A stretch of DNA of 64,000 nucleotides from Symsagittifera roscoffensis (lineage: Eukaryota > Xenacoelomorpha > Acoela > Convolutidae): NCBI RefSeq assembly GCF_963678635.1, contig NC_087065.1, forward strand, positions 34,899,807-34,963,806, in the 5' to 3' direction. Of this stretch, positions 50,244 through 62,640 are shown piece after piece. Both the position numbers and the translations under genes were made by a program. A model generated the notes under the pieces. The model saw only the letters and a list, made by a program, of their open reading frames with translations, was not told the origin of the DNA and searched no databases. Within the stretch, counting starts at the first letter, position 1, and every line of letters starts with the position of its first letter.

Positions 50244-53200
50244 TCACTTCTGATCATTGAAAACTCCAAATCCGAAGTACTGAGACACCAGTGAAAATCC
50301 ATCGGACGATGAGTTGGACAGCTTGAGATGAAACTCCTCCTGCAGATGGGATCTATTGTTCATCGACATCCACTGTTCGTTGAACCTCTGATTATTCGCC
50401 ACGCACAGTGGACACTGGTCATTCTCAGAGTAAGACTCAAAGCAATGTTGATGGTACGAATGACGACAGTAGAAATGGACACTCGGATTGTACAAATCCT
50501 GTGCACACGTTGAACACTTACTCTTCTCGGGAAACTGTTGAGGTTTCGTTTTCACGTTATTGATTCGCTGTTTCGAGTTCTCAATTTCTACTTTCAACTT
50601 CGATATTTGTGATTCCTCTTCCTCAATTAGATTTGATTCCTGTTTGAACTTTCTTGTCAGATATTCTTTCAACACTCCTACTTTAACATCCGTGTTTTGA
50701 GCTAAACTTTGGACAACCAGAAGTGGCGAGAGAAGTTCTCGCTCCTCGATCACTTTCAAAATGTACTTCAAGTTCTCTCCCATACCATCTGATCTTTCGT
50801 GTTTTCCAAAGAATATTAGCGCATCTCTCCACAGACTAGGCTCCTTGTCGCCATGTGCTTTGCACATCTCAATAACCTTATCAAACTCTAAATGATCCAT
50901 ATGGTATTTCACAATGTGTTTGTACAAATGAGCCTTTTCATAGAGGTACAAAATACCCTCTCTAAAATCATGCATTTGGCACAAAATCAATGCATGGTCC
51001 ATATCATAGGGAGCTTTAGAGTCCCTGAGTAGCGTCATGGCTTTACTTTCAACTTGGGTTGATTTTCTTTCCATACTATCAGACGAGCTTGTGCTCTGGG
51101 TTTCACGTATTATGGAATCAGTATACTGTTTCAGGTAGAGTTCGAACAACGTGTTGTATACTGTTGGACTCAAATTTGGCACATTTTGAGTCATGTATTC
51201 CAAAAACTCAACCAAGTAATCTGGTTGCATTACATATAGTTTAATGTAGTCTGTAGGATCGGCACGCAAAGGTTGCAGAGTCTCACGATCTGTACCAAAA
51301 TTTGTGCATAGCGTCTTCAACAAGTCGGTGGTCTTTTTTGGCAACGAATCCACAAGTATTTTGCCATAATCCATTAAATTATTTTTGACTACTTCAAAAC
51401 TTTGCTGGCTCAGATAAGTTAGCGCATCCTCGTATTTCTTTAGATCTTCCAGCAAGATCCGGACATACCATTGGTGCTCGTGTTTGATACTCGCCAAACG
51501 CAGCGCGTGATCATAATACTGGGCTTCTCTGCAGACCTTAATAGCAGTGTGCACATCGAAGCTCTTTTCGTCTTTGGACCCAATGAAGTTATTCAACTGG
51601 GTATCATCTTTCAGCTTCGTGTAGCAGTTCAGCAGAAGCGTTGTATGTTCGGCCTTCGCTTTTTTCTCGTTGTGCAGTTGTTGCAGATATGTTGTAAGGT
51701 TATGAATTCTGTGGGCGTCCAGAAATTTTCTGATCACGTAACTGGGCTCCAATCGGTCGATGGTCTTGATGTACTGCTGGACCGATCCATCAAAGTCACC
51801 TCTTTGATACAGATAATCACCGTATTGCCTAGAAAAAAATTAGTGTTTTTCGGGATTTTCCCCATAATAATATGAAAATAAATCACCCCTCTTTATACCT
51901 TGAAACAACTGTACTTACTTCGAGTGGTAACGCCTACTTGCTGGTACAAGCGATAAAGTAAAAGAGAGTTCCAAATAATCTTCAAGTTTTATTTCAGAAG
52001 AAACTTACATGAAAATATCTGTTAATCCTTCCTTATCGTACTGTTGTGTTTTTGCTAGACTGATGGCCATGTCAAACTGGTTCTTACTAAACAGAATGTC
52101 CAATTTCTTTTGCGTATCCAGTTCTCGCAGCTGACTGACAGAATTGTTCACCCCGATCAGAAAGATCGAGCCCCACTCACAAACTACGCCTTTTATACCT
52201 GTCATTTTCACAGCGAAAGCAATGTACTTATTTGCGACATCATACACATTAACGGTGAACATGTCTCGAACAGGTGTAAGGGCAGCCCTGGCAAACTCTT
52301 TTCCTCCGTGTAGGGGAACTAAGTTATCTTTTGTCACTGTGATGAGGTAATTTTTATGCCACACCAAAATAGTTTTCTCTCCTTCAAAGGCCAGACATTG
52401 GCCTTTTCCATCCATGCTGTAGAAATAAACTGCTTCTGAAATTCCGGTCACTGAAATAAAAAACAGGTAGTACTGTTGATCCCAAAACAACCCGCGGATT
52501 TTCCGTTAATTAGACTGAGTTTTTGCTGTGAATTGATTTGCAATTCCTCTGAAATGAAAATATGCTGAAAATATATTTGTGAAAACTGTCGTGCGGACCC
52601 TAGAACTTAAGCAGCGGGGCTGACACCCCAGTGGCATATCCACAAATCTATAACACCCTCAAACGATCAAATACACACACACACACACGTCAAAAAAATA
52701 ATAAGCGGCCACTATGCCGATAAAACATTGGCCGAAACCTATTAAGCCAAAAAAAACAAAGTCGAAAAAAAACTCACCCTCAAAACAGAGACGCACACTC
52801 AAACTTTTTTCGCCCATCGAAAAGCGCATTATGCGGCCATTAAACCAATATAATACAGGCTGAAACAAGCCGAAAAAAAGCCAAAAAAATTGTTGCCATG
52901 AAAAACTTAACAAAAATTTCTATCAAGATTTTCAGCATTTTGTATGTTTCTCTTAAAACCATTCGAAATTAGGCCACTAAGCCTATATAAAATTGGCCCG
53001 AGCCTACTAATCCGAAAAAAGGGACAAAAAAAAAACAAAATAAAATTTTAACAAATCGAGTTGGAAAAATAACTATCATCATAAAAAGCAAATTTTGAAA
53101 AGGACGGATATTTAAAATAACAAACTCAACTATGGTCAACATTTGCAACCGAAAGGAGTAGGATTGCAAAGAGGACGAAGAAAGAGGATTTGTGAAGGAG

Positions 53201-54004
53201 TCCAGAAGTTAGTCCTGTGGACTAAGTTGTTTACGGGAAAAAAGTCTAGTACCTGATTGCAATACCCTAAAATAATAATTACGAGAGTTAACCTAGTTGA
53301 TTGTCTTGAGATGTGTCGCTCAACACAGCACATTTTTCGGGGCAACCCTTCTCGTTCTCTAATTTCTGCACAAGCTCATATTTTGCATCAATAACATACG
53401 ACCAAACTTTTGTCAAAGTTGTCATGTACAAGTTGATCCCCTGCACAGCTTGGCTAAAAACCAAATTGGTGATCCCGTCACTTGGCCTATGTTCAACGAC
53501 TTTGAACTTTCCGCTATTCTCTTTCGTGACATCTCCTTTGAAAAGAACAATCACTCCATCGGAAAACCCTGCTGCTAAAAGTGTCAGATTTTCGTGAACA
53601 ACAAAGCAGGTCAAACTATTTGATGGGTTTGCATCTTTACTCGGGTTGACTTTCAAGCTTCGCATGCACACCGGCTGTCCGTTTACATCAATTTTGTCAA
53701 GATTGTAAACTTTGATCATATCGAGTGACGAATTCGCCTCTCTTCCACTAGCAATAAGAAGGTTGGTCATTTTCAATTGCTGCATAGACTTTACATTTCC
53801 CGAAAACGCTTGAAAGCTAGTGCGTTCAAAACCACGATCAAACAGATGGATAGTTCCATCGTCAGCTCCAAGGCAAATACATCCTTTTCCACTGGCAGTG
53901 CACGTTAAAGATATCTGCTTTAGACCGTCCACAAGACTGGGATCCGAAATAACACGGTCTTCTTTCTCGAAGAAGCGGAATTTCCGCCATTGCATACGAG
54001 CCAT
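50244..54004 (-). CDS. VPS11, HOPS/CORVET subunit (912 aa), three exons
   Basis: Exons on the minus strand are 54004-53293, 52450-52009 and 51828-50244; the sum is 2,739 nt, exactly in frame, with GT/AG at all junctions. The N-terminal part (MARMQWRKFRFFEKE onward) is the beta-propeller, the centre holds alpha-solenoid repeats (TTLLLNCYTKLKD, ALILCQMHDF), then a coiled-coil segment, and a C-terminal RING-H2 at residues 823-860 (Cys823, Cys826, Cys839, His841, His844, Cys847, Cys857, Cys860). It ends YFGFGVFNDQK, like other VPS11 proteins. Length is close to human VPS11 (941). It is a shared core subunit and putative ubiquitin ligase of the HOPS and CORVET tethers in endosome-lysosome fusion. 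Confidence 0.95.
52451..53292 (-). other. VPS11 intron 1 with CA microsatellite and ~130-bp degenerate tandem repeat
   Basis: An (AC)n run lies at about 52,671-52,688. Units beginning GGCCACTA/GGCCATTA and containing AT-rich then GGCC/GCC(G/A)AAA blocks start at about 52,707, 52,835 and 52,972, giving three diverged copies of 128-138 bp. Confidence 0.65.
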
Positions 54005-54012
54005 TTCACTAT

Positions 54013-54014
54013 CT
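54013..54014 (-). promoter_or_regulatory. 3' splice acceptor 8 nt before the VPS11 start
   Basis: The minus strand reads ATATTTTTCAG, then ATAGTGAA, then ATG. This is either the end of a 5' UTR intron or a trans-splice acceptor. Confidence 0.55.
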
Positions 54015-54329
54015 GAAAAATATGGATTTTAAAAAACTTAAGCCGAAAATTTAAGGATTTCAAAATTCTGGCAATCGACTAGCGTGGTAGGCGATTTTTA
54101 TTAGAAGAGACAGTAAGCACGATACGTCTAATAAACATTTAAGAGCGTTATTGGGCGAAAGACGAAAAGGCCGGAATTGTTGAAGTAATTTTTTTTATTT
54201 CGATTGAAAAAGGAGACACCTCACAATTGCGACAACTGAAAAAAAAAACAAAGAAAACGAGAAGGCTCGCAGTTTTGATACGAAAAAGTGAGAATTTACA
54301 ATAAACTATCGGACGAACGATTTACTTAT
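54015..54329. other. Upstream region of VPS11
   Basis: 315 bp between the VPS11 acceptor and the LINE. It probably holds the promoter, but I see no clear core element. Confidence 0.35.
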
Positions 54330-54428
54330 GTTGTGATAAACTTATTAAATAGTTTTATGCAATATGGTTGTGTGCGGGTGAGAAGAAGCCCACTTGGGAT
54401 TTTAGAGACATGCTGAAGTCTTCTACCT

Positions 54429-55004
54429 ATGCACATTGTGGGAGCCAGCTCTCTTGCAGGAGCAATTAAATCACTCCCAAGGAAACAGCGCGAGGCTGTT
54501 TTACGATCAACAACTGCTATCCCTGGGTTATCCTTGAACCCCTCAACCAAGAATACCTGTAAGCGGCTGCAACTACTCCTTCGCAGAGGTCACCTATCAA
54601 ATAAAAAGGTGGTTCTGTGGCACGATCTCATCAATAACTCCATATCTGCGCACCGTTCCAACGTCTATAACGCGTGATCCCGGGAAGAACTCCTGGATAT
54701 CCTACGAGCCCATAAGAATCGGATTGAAGCAATCATCTACACCCATCGACTATTTACTCCTGACATATTCAAAGATCTCCTTCAGCTGAACAAGAAGACA
54801 GGAATCCTCATCATTCTCGCAAAGAAACTCAGCTCCTCAAAAAAGAGAAAGTCAGTTGCCTTCCTTAAGGACTTATCTCAGATACATCCCTCGAGCAGAC
54901 TTGAGCTTCGCTTCCTGAGAACTTTGCGATCTCACGCAAACCTGTCGACACTGTTGAAGACCAAGCGAGGAAAGAAGAAGAGGAATTCGTTTCCGAGAAA
55001 TTGA
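54429..55004 (+). pseudogene. Outer LINE ORF1, first part (SGNH/esterase-like?)
   Basis: The frame runs from the ATG at 54429 to the stop at 55004 with one in-frame TGA at 54675. It starts MHIVGASSLAGAIKS and later has VVLWHDLINNSIS, then a basic C-terminus. The spaced G-S and N-N blocks could be a diverged SGNH-hydrolase fold, as known from ORF1 of some CR1-group LINEs, but this is a tentative reading. I have a recollection of similar VLWHD..NNS proteins in invertebrate genomes. Confidence 0.4.
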
Positions 55005-55099
55005 AGACAAAACAACCAATAGGTAGGCAACTCCTTGTCGTTCTTCTGAATCTTCAGTGATTCGTTGGACGCCGAGTTGTTTTTGCCAGTTGGTTATTG

Positions 55100-55911
55100 T
55101 ATGTCGCTTTTTTTTTATATTCTTTTGGGCGCGGTTGGTTGTCCCCACCATAACGAGTCGTCGTCTGCCGTCTGATCCCGGTTATTATCCAACGATAGAA
55201 GAGCTCCTTCTGGCTGAGTCTGATCTTTCAAATTTTTTGAAAAAAGCGAACAAGACGTCTTTACAGTGTCTTATTAAAGAAGCCCTATCTCAGCTTACCC
55301 ATATGCGCAGTGGGTTTTTCGAGTCTGTCAAAACTTCGCTGGAATCTATGAAGGAAGAGATCTCTACCAACAACGAGAATAAAGGCATGCTTGACTCCTT
55401 TCGTCAAGCCAGCACAGAACTTGTCAATGAATCTCTACAAAAGACTATGGTAGAAGTAAAAGATGAAATTGTTAAATCTACTTCTAAGAGGCAAGCAGAA
55501 GTCACCCGATCAGTGAACCAGGCACATCCCAATGGTGTCGATTGTCAGATAAGAATCGATGTCCTTCCTGAGGCTAAGAGAGGGTCCTCTGAAGTTCACA
55601 TTGTTAATCAAGAAGCGGCCAAAGTTGATGCTGTGTTAAATCGTTTTCAGGAGTCGCCTACCATATCTCAGGTTCGTCGTCTAGGGAAGTTCGATCCCGA
55701 CCGTAGTCGTCCCAGGACCGTTCTGCTGACTGTAAGTAACATTTGGGAGGCTAGAAAAGTGCTTGCTAAGGCTCCGTCTCTGAAATCATTCGAAACGTGG
55801 AAAGTCTTCCTCTCACCAAGCCTTGGACCAAAGTACTTAGCAACTGAACAAAAAGGAGGAATCTTATCAATAACGGCACCAATCGAAGCCGTCTTCGCAT
55901 CAAATATCTAA
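55100..55911 (+). pseudogene. Outer LINE ORF1, second part with RRM-like nucleic-acid-binding domain
   Basis: The open frame (start uncertain; the earliest open codon is 55057) has a helical Ser/Glu/Lys segment, then an RRM-like part with RRLGKFDPDRSRPRTVLL and WEARKVLAKAP. In LINE ORF1 proteins this pattern marks an RNA-binding domain that coats the transcript. It ends at 55911, shortly before the endonuclease frame. Confidence 0.55.
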
Positions 55912-56019
55912 AGCTGTACCTGGATAACAAATTAAATACCGATCTTAGCCTAGACAATCCTGCCTCATAGACAAGCTGACTAGATATCGAACACCTGGAC
56001 ATCTTTTGCTTCAACGCGA

Positions 56020-57286
56020 GAAGCCTTATAAGTGCCCAAAGAATGTATACTTTTTCCAACTTTGTAAGTCAAAATAATTTTGTTTACTTTCGATTTGTGA
56101 GACCTGGCTTGATTCTAGCTTTACGGATGGCGAGCTCTTTCTCAACGAGTACTGCTTAGTGCGGAGCGAAAGGATTACTGGGCTCCACGGCGGCGTCTTA
56201 GTAAGAATTAGGCATATGATTTCTTTTGAAATTCTACATTTAGATCTTCCGATGGGTGCTTGCTGTGTCGCCATTCGGATAAAGACTGGTAGCCCTTTTA
56301 TTCTTATCTCTGCTTACGACCCACCCTGTATTTCTCGCTACTGCTGATCAGTGAGTCTTCTTAGGGATCTGCTTTCTAGTGTCTCCCTCCAGGTGCCCGA
56401 TACACCAGTTCTCCTGACTGGCAACTTTAACCTTCCAAATGGAAACTGGGATGACATGCTTAGCCCCAACACATATGAGCAGGAATGTATAAACATCTTC
56501 ATTATATTTGGCCCTAATCAAATGAACTGTCATTACACCACCAGTTCAAATATTCTTGATTTATGCTTAACAGACACGCCCAATAAGCTGATCTCAGTGC
56601 GCTTGGCTCCGAATCCCATCAAGGGAAGCATCTCCTTTTCTGACCACTTCCCCATTTGTGTCCGGATGAATACAGCTTCCTCTTCTCCTATTCCGCAGAA
56701 GCATAAAATTCACAATTTCAAGAAAATGGACAATGATGGATTGTCGCTGGCGATACATGAGTCTCCTTTTCAACCATACTGTTGGACAAACCTGAGCCTC
56801 ATGATGGAGCTCCGGCACAATTGGCTCGACCCACTCCTGGCTAAGTTTGTTCCCTGTAAGACTCAACTTCCTCCTTGGATCACACCCCCGACGTCGAATC
56901 TCCTCAAGAGATTCAGGATAATTGAAACGCATCTAAAATTGACAACTAACTACACGTCCAAGTTGTCCTCGCTCCGTCTGGCCGTGTCTTTGAAGTGTGA
57001 CGAGGATCTTGCTTCTTATCAAATCAATATTGCCGATTATCGGGACACTAAGAAGAATTTCCAGCATCTCAGACGCATTAGGAGCGGATCAAGGATTCCT
57101 GCGACAGTTACGAATGGCTCTCTGAAGGCTAATTCTCCCCTCGAGCAATCTCAGCTTTTCAACAGTTACTTTAAGTCCGTGTTTAACCCCTGTTGCAACT
57201 GCACCAACTTCAGATACACATTCGAGTATACTCAGGAAGGCGATTTTGACACCAGTCTCACTAAGATTACTTTAATTCTATCCTAG
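56020..57286 (+). pseudogene. Outer LINE endonuclease (APE type), broken
   Basis: The N-terminal part (CFNARSL near 56,010) is out of frame with the C-terminal part (56351-57286). The latter has TGNFNLPNGNW, where the usual catalytic-site GDFN is changed to GNFN, and SFSDHFPI, the D-H pair. A stop near 56,346 separates pieces. The fold is that of a LINE APE endonuclease; the D to N change and the breaks mean it is dead. Confidence 0.7.
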
Positions 57287-58242
57287 CTGGATATCTCGAA
57301 GTCCAAGGGAGCAGATGGTATCCCGCGTTGTCTTTTGAGAGCATGTGCACAACAGCGGGCTAAGTCGCTCTCATACTTATTCACCAAAGCGAAACAAACA
57401 GGCCGGTTCCTTTCTCAATGGAAAGTTGCTCGTGTTATTCCTCTCTTCAAAAATAGTCCAAAGGATTAGTGTCTAACTATCGCCCTGTTGCTCTTCTCTC
57501 GTGTACTAGCAAGGTGTTTGAGAGGTGCATTTACGACCAGTTGATAGTGATTGTCGGTCCTCGTATCTCTGATGCTCAGTTTGGATTCAGAAAAGGTCGT
57601 TCCTGTGTGCTGCAGCGGTTAGTGACGATGAGTATAATTTTCGAGAGCAGGGAAAAGAAACTTCCTACCCATGCTTTGTACCTGGACTTCAAGAAAGCTT
57701 TTGACAAAGTCGATCACTGCATTCTCTTGAGAAAATTGCGGCCATGGAAGTCTCTGGCTACCTATTAAGGATGATCCAAGATTATCTCTCTGGACGCACA
57801 CAACACGTATTTGTCGAAGTCTGGGTTAGCGAAGACTGCGACGTTTCCAGTGGGGTGCCCCAAGGATCACTTCTCGTTCCTTTCCTTTTTCTCGTTTACA
57901 TAAAGGATATACCAGAGTCATTTGATATGATATAACAACCTTCGCGCTCTCTTGTTCCTTTTAGCTGATGACAGCACATTTATTGCAACTAATTGCCTTC
58001 TCAGTGACTGCATCATTGCCCTAGAGAATTGGGTTCTAGACAACAAGATGTACTTCCATCCAACCAAAAGCAAAGTCATCAACTTCTACGGAACTGCGCC
58101 CGCGTACCAACTTGGCGGTGTAAATTTTGAAGTTATTAACTCCCATCGGGATCTTGGAGTAACAGTTTGTAGTGCTCTTAACTGGTCGGAACACATTTCG
58201 AAGCGTCTGAGGAAAGCCTACAATACTTTCTTCGTGCTAGAG
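57287..58242 (+). pseudogene. Outer LINE reverse transcriptase, broken, 5' part
   Basis: Fragments carry KGADGIPR, SNYRPVALLS, DAQFGFRKGRSC, LYLDFKKAFDKVDH, SGVPQGS and a catalytic LADDST box, in the order of a LINE RT, but spread over three frames (breaks near 57,465, 57,770 and 57,935). It is interrupted after HISKRLRKAYNTFFVLE by the inner LINE and resumes at 62,130. Confidence 0.8.
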
Positions 58243-58405
58243 TACCTAATTGTTGTGATAAACTTATTAAATAGTTTCATATTGGTTATGTCGACGGGAC
58301 CACACTAAAGGACCATAATCAACTGGACTACAACAAAGACGATCACCATCATCTGGATCACCAGTGCTTCGGACATCTTTGCGATACCAACAGACGCCAA
58401 CGACG

Positions 58406-59230
58406 ATGACAGGGAGAGGTGGACGCAACCAATCGGTTTCTGATTGTGATGTGATCTGGGAGAAGCTCCTGATTGACTGCTCCTACTGCCATGAGGTATG
58501 GACTGAAATACAAGTGCCAAAAGGCAAGAAGCCTAAAGTTAATAGAGGAGACTACATGTGCGGGTTGTGTGCCGTAGATAATGTTGCCAAACTGACATCA
58601 AAAGTGAATGATTTTAGCAAATTGTTGCAAACGGAAAGAGACGAACGTATTTTGCTAAAAGCTGAATTAGCAGAATCTGAAAAACAAGCTGCCGGCATTG
58701 AAACCAGTTTTCAAGACAAACTCTCTACATGTGAATCTTTGAAGAAGGTTTTGGGTAACAATGTGATAAAGAAGAACGACCAATTATGGACCGAAGTTGT
58801 TTCTCGAAAGAGGTTGGTAAGCAAACTGGAAGAGGATGTGGAAAAGCTGAAAACCAAGCAGAGTGTACCTTAGCCAGATGATGTTGAAAAGCTAATTAAA
58901 ATCAACGAACGACGGAAAAGAAGCGTGATTATTCGTGGGTTACATGAGAGTACTGGGTCAGATGAGGCAACAAAAGCCAAAGAGGATGTTGAGTTTACGA
59001 AGCCACTTATGCCTAGCAACCAGCCCTTTTGTGCTGCTAGGATTGGACAACCGCGGCTTCTCGCACTTACTTTCCAGTACCCGGGCGCTGCCGAAGAAAT
59101 ACTCCGAAAACGATGGTTTACCTACAATGACCGAAAATACTACTACGACAGAGATCTCTCAAAATTTGATAGAGAACAAGCTTACAAAAGCAGAATTGCC
59201 AGACGCGCATCCAATATGGCAAGCGAATAA
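58406..59230 (+). pseudogene. Inner LINE ORF1: PHD-like zinc domain plus coiled coil, one nonsense codon
   Basis: The start MTGRGGRNQ is at 58406. CSYCHEVW and later YMCGLC form a C-x2-C...C-x2-C PHD-like module, as in ORF1 of many CR1/L2 elements, followed by a long Glu/Lys/Leu coiled coil. An in-frame TAG at 58871 interrupts it, after which the same frame runs on (RRKRSVIIRGL...) to 59230. A single C to T change would explain the TAG. Its 3' end overlaps ORF2. Confidence 0.7.
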
Positions 59231-62029
59231 TAACACAGTTATTTCGACGAAGAACGATACGTCAATGTTGTTAGTTAATATTAGAAGCTTGTCAAATAAC
59301 TGGAATGAGTTCTTACTTGAGGTAGTTAACAGAAAACCTGATATTATCTTTGTTACTGAGACCTGGGCTCACATTGGAATGAACAAAAGTGAGTTTTTAT
59401 TTCATAATTACCATCCACCATTCATGCACCGCAGCAGCAACCGACGTGATATCAGAGGAGGTGGAGTGGCTATATATTTTGCCAGCTATATCAATGTAAG
59501 AGAGGACGATGCGCTTCTGGTTGAGAACTACGATGCGATCTGGTGCAGACTTCTTTATTCCAATCGAGAAGTTGTGCTCGGATGTTGCTATCATACTGAA
59601 CCGAGAGACGACGAAAACTTTGCTAACTGCCTGTACAAATTGTCTACTGGAAACATGGAGAAGATTGTAGCTGGGGATTTTAATCACCGAAGTATTGATT
59701 GGAAAGCTCTGTCATGCTCGGGGAGCATTGCAGATCAGCGGTTCTTGGATAAAGTGCAAGATTACTTTTTGTCACAGCACGTTGTTGACCCAACAAGAGG
59801 GCAGAATGTGTTAGATTTGGTTTTTTCGTCGGAGCCAGACCTCATCACGGAATGTATCGTGGAAGGGAAGATTGGATCTACTGATCACAACACAGTGATT
59901 TTTTCGGCAGCAATCAAACAGCGTAACTTGAATGAGAGAAGTTTCAGCCGCAGAAATTTTTGGAAGATGGACGTGGGAAGCCTTCTTTATGATTTGAAAG
60001 GATACGACTGGAATTCTCTCCTTATTGGGGATGCAGAACAGCAGTGGAACATTTTGATGGGCACTCTTAATAATCTTATCTCAAAGCATGTACCGTTTGT
60101 CGAACGAAGGAAGCGAAAGTACCCATGGATTACAAAACAGGTTTTGCGGGCGTGTAAGGACAAGCGACGTTGCTGGAAGAATTTGCAGAGCAACAATTCT
60201 GTTGAAAATGAGTTGAAGTACATGCAGGCAAAACGAGCATTGGACCAATCTGTTAAATGGTCGAAGAAAGATTTTGAAAGAAAGCTGGCGAAAGATAGTA
60301 AGTCTTTCTGGAGATACTTTTCCGCAAAGAAGAAATGTCCAACGAAGGTTGGCCCTTTGAAAGAGGGTGATCGTGTAATTGAGAAGTCTGAAGACATGGC
60401 GGAGCATCTGAACAGTTACTTCCAATCTGTATTCACTCAGGAGCCAATAGGCCCTGTACCCTATGCTGAACCACGAACTGATTTTAAGATGCCAAATATA
60501 TCGATCACTGTTGACATGGTCCTTGCTCAGCTGCTCAATTTGAGAGTTGATAAGACAGCAGGTCCGGACGGGATCCCCCCATTGTTTCTCAAGCTAGCTG
60601 CACCGGGGCTAGCTGAACCACTGACTAAGATATTTCGAGAATCGCTGTCATCCGGAGTTGTGCCGACTGGGTGGAAAGTTGCTAATGTATCTGCTTTGTT
60701 CAAGAAAGGCAAGAGAAGTGAAGTAGCAAACTACCGTCCCGTAAGTCTTACTTCAGTGATTTGTAAATGTTTTGAGCGCATTGTTCAGCAGAGCGTTATT
60801 GGACATCTGAAGGAGCATAACCTCATTAGCGACACTCAGCATGGATTTATGAAAGGACGAAGTTGCTTGCTTAGTCTTCTGGCATTTTTCGAAAAAGTGG
60901 ACGAATTGTTGGACAAGAGAATGGCAGTAGATGTGTTATATCTGGATTTTGCAAAGGCTTTTGACAAAGTTCCACATAGACGGCTACTTGAGAAAATGAG
61001 AGCTCGCGGGTTATCGGAGGAAGTGATCAAGTGGGTGGAAGCATGGCTGAAAGACCGCAAGCAGAGGGTGGTAATTGATCAGTGTTACTCCAGCTGGGAA
61101 ACTGTGTTCAGTGGAGTCCCGCAATGTACCGTCCTTGGTCCCACTTTATTCCTGATTTTCATCAATGATATTGACGACAGCCTTACGAACACCATGTTCA
61201 AGTTTGCCGATGATAGTAAATTAGTCGGACCGTCAAGGAATTTGGACGACAGAGCGAAGCTCCAACGTGATCTCGACCTAATGAAAGCGATGGAGGAGCG
61301 TTGGTGCATGAAGTTCAACGTGGACAAGTGCAAACACTTGCAGATCAGTGCTAGAAAGAGAAACGTCGATGGAAGGTACACATTGGGGCTTGCCGAAATC
61401 GAGAACGTTGATTCAGAAGTGGATTTGGGTGTTACTGTAAATTGCTACGGAAAAAGAGTTGATCAATGCTTGAAAGCAGCCAAGAAAGCCAATGCAGTTT
61501 TAGGCATGAACAAGAGGACCATTCAATGTCGTGACCGAGAAGTTTTAATCCCACTCTACAAGTCCTTAGTAAGACCACATCTATAGTACTGCGGACCAGC
61601 ATGGAGACCTCATTACAAGAAGGACATCAACACGATCGAGAAAGTTCAACGGAGATTTACGAGAATGGTGCCTGGGCTGCAAGAACTATCGTACGAGGAG
61701 CGGCTGAAAAAGTTGAAGCTAACAAGCATGTATGAAAGATTCTTGAGGAATGATCTGATTTTGCTGTACAAGATACTGTTTGGACATATGGATGTAAATC
61801 CAGCGACATTCTTCAAACTGAGTCGTAACACGCATCTGAGAGGACATATTCTATAACTGGAAGGACGCAAAGTGAACCTGGACAGAACCTCTCACTCGTT
61901 TGCAAACAGAGTTATAAACGCTTGGAACAGCCTGCCCGAGAATGTTGTACTTGCACCGACCATTGAGACATTCAAGGAGAGTTTGCACAAGCACCTCTGC
62001 CTTGAAAACCCCGGTATAATGGTTTCCTA
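59127..62029 (+). pseudogene. Inner LINE ORF2: APE endonuclease and reverse transcriptase, two late nonsense codons
   Basis: The ATG at 59127 is chosen because the sequence before it overlaps ORF1 and lacks conserved motifs. The endonuclease has NIRSLSNNWNEF, VTETW, VAGDFNHRSIDW and STDHN. RT has NYRPVSLTS, QHGFMKGRSC, YLDFAKAFDKVPHRR and the catalytic FADDSKLV. The frame is open to 61586 (820 codons), where TAG replaces the acidic codon of the usual PHLEYC motif. After it the same frame continues with YCGPAW...VQRRFTRM to a TAA at about 61,854 and then to about 62,029. Endonuclease and RT cores look intact; the C-terminal region is cut off. Confidence 0.85.
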
Positions 62030-62129
62030 ACCGCTTCCGGGATGCCACACCACAATATGATGTCCACTATGACAGATCATTCAAGCCTGAGTGCGTGTGG
62101 CGCACCAGGTATTAGACCAGGTAATAGAG

Positions 62130-62640
62130 AGAAACGTGTCAAAACGCTTAAGCACTCTGGCCAAGATGAACTTTTATAAAAGCACAGTTCTATCAATCCT
62201 CTCCTACGCTTCACCATGCTGGTATGCTTCAGGGGCTGACATGAGGAAACTGTAGCAACTTCAACGGAGAGTCAGTATATGGATTTTACCACATATCATC
62301 GACTACAAGGAGCGTCTGACCGTGCTAGAACTTTTACATATCCCACTTTATTTACAGCTTCTGGACATCCTGACCTATCAAAGATATGCAACGGACAACA
62401 TACCATCAGCCCTGAAGATTATGTAGAATTGAGACACGGTCCCCGAAGAGAAAGCAGAATGATTCCGATATCGCGTCAACCGAAACTCGAACTCTCTCAT
62501 CAGGATTTCTTCATTCGGACATCAAGACTCCTTCGAGTCCTGCCCTCTATCGACGTCACCAAGCCTATTGGCTGGAAACCCAAATTTCTTTGCCTTTTCT
62601 GGAACCATTTTGACACAAACTAAACAGAAAATAATTTATG
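62130..62640 (+). pseudogene. Outer LINE RT C-terminal region, resumed after the inner insertion
   Basis: In the frame that continues from 58,242 it reads a typical LINE C-terminus (SILSYASPCWYASGAD, then LQRRVSIWI after one TAG). The conserved YASPCW and RRV pattern is expected directly after the RT segment seen before the inner LINE. Confidence 0.75.

Larger units (their letters stand above)
58243..62129 (+). mobile_element. CR1/L2-like LINE (inner element), nearly intact
   Basis: It has an ORF1 with a Cys-rich domain, an ORF2 with endonuclease and RT, and a tail of two ACCAGGTA(T/A)TAG units. TAGAG occurs at both borders (58238-58242 and 62125-62129) and may be the target duplication, although the right one also matches the tail repeat. 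The left boundary could be at 58,251, because from there the sequence matches 54,333 onward for about 30 bp. Confidence 0.8.

Noticed and set aside
50244-54004. Three separate genes in the VPS11 region
   Set aside because: The three open frames join with GT/AG sites and matching phase into one 912-codon protein that follows VPS11 from end to end.
58871-58873. Programmed stop-codon readthrough in the inner LINE ORF1
   Set aside because: ORF2 of the same element also carries two stops at conserved places, so ordinary decay explains the TAG better.
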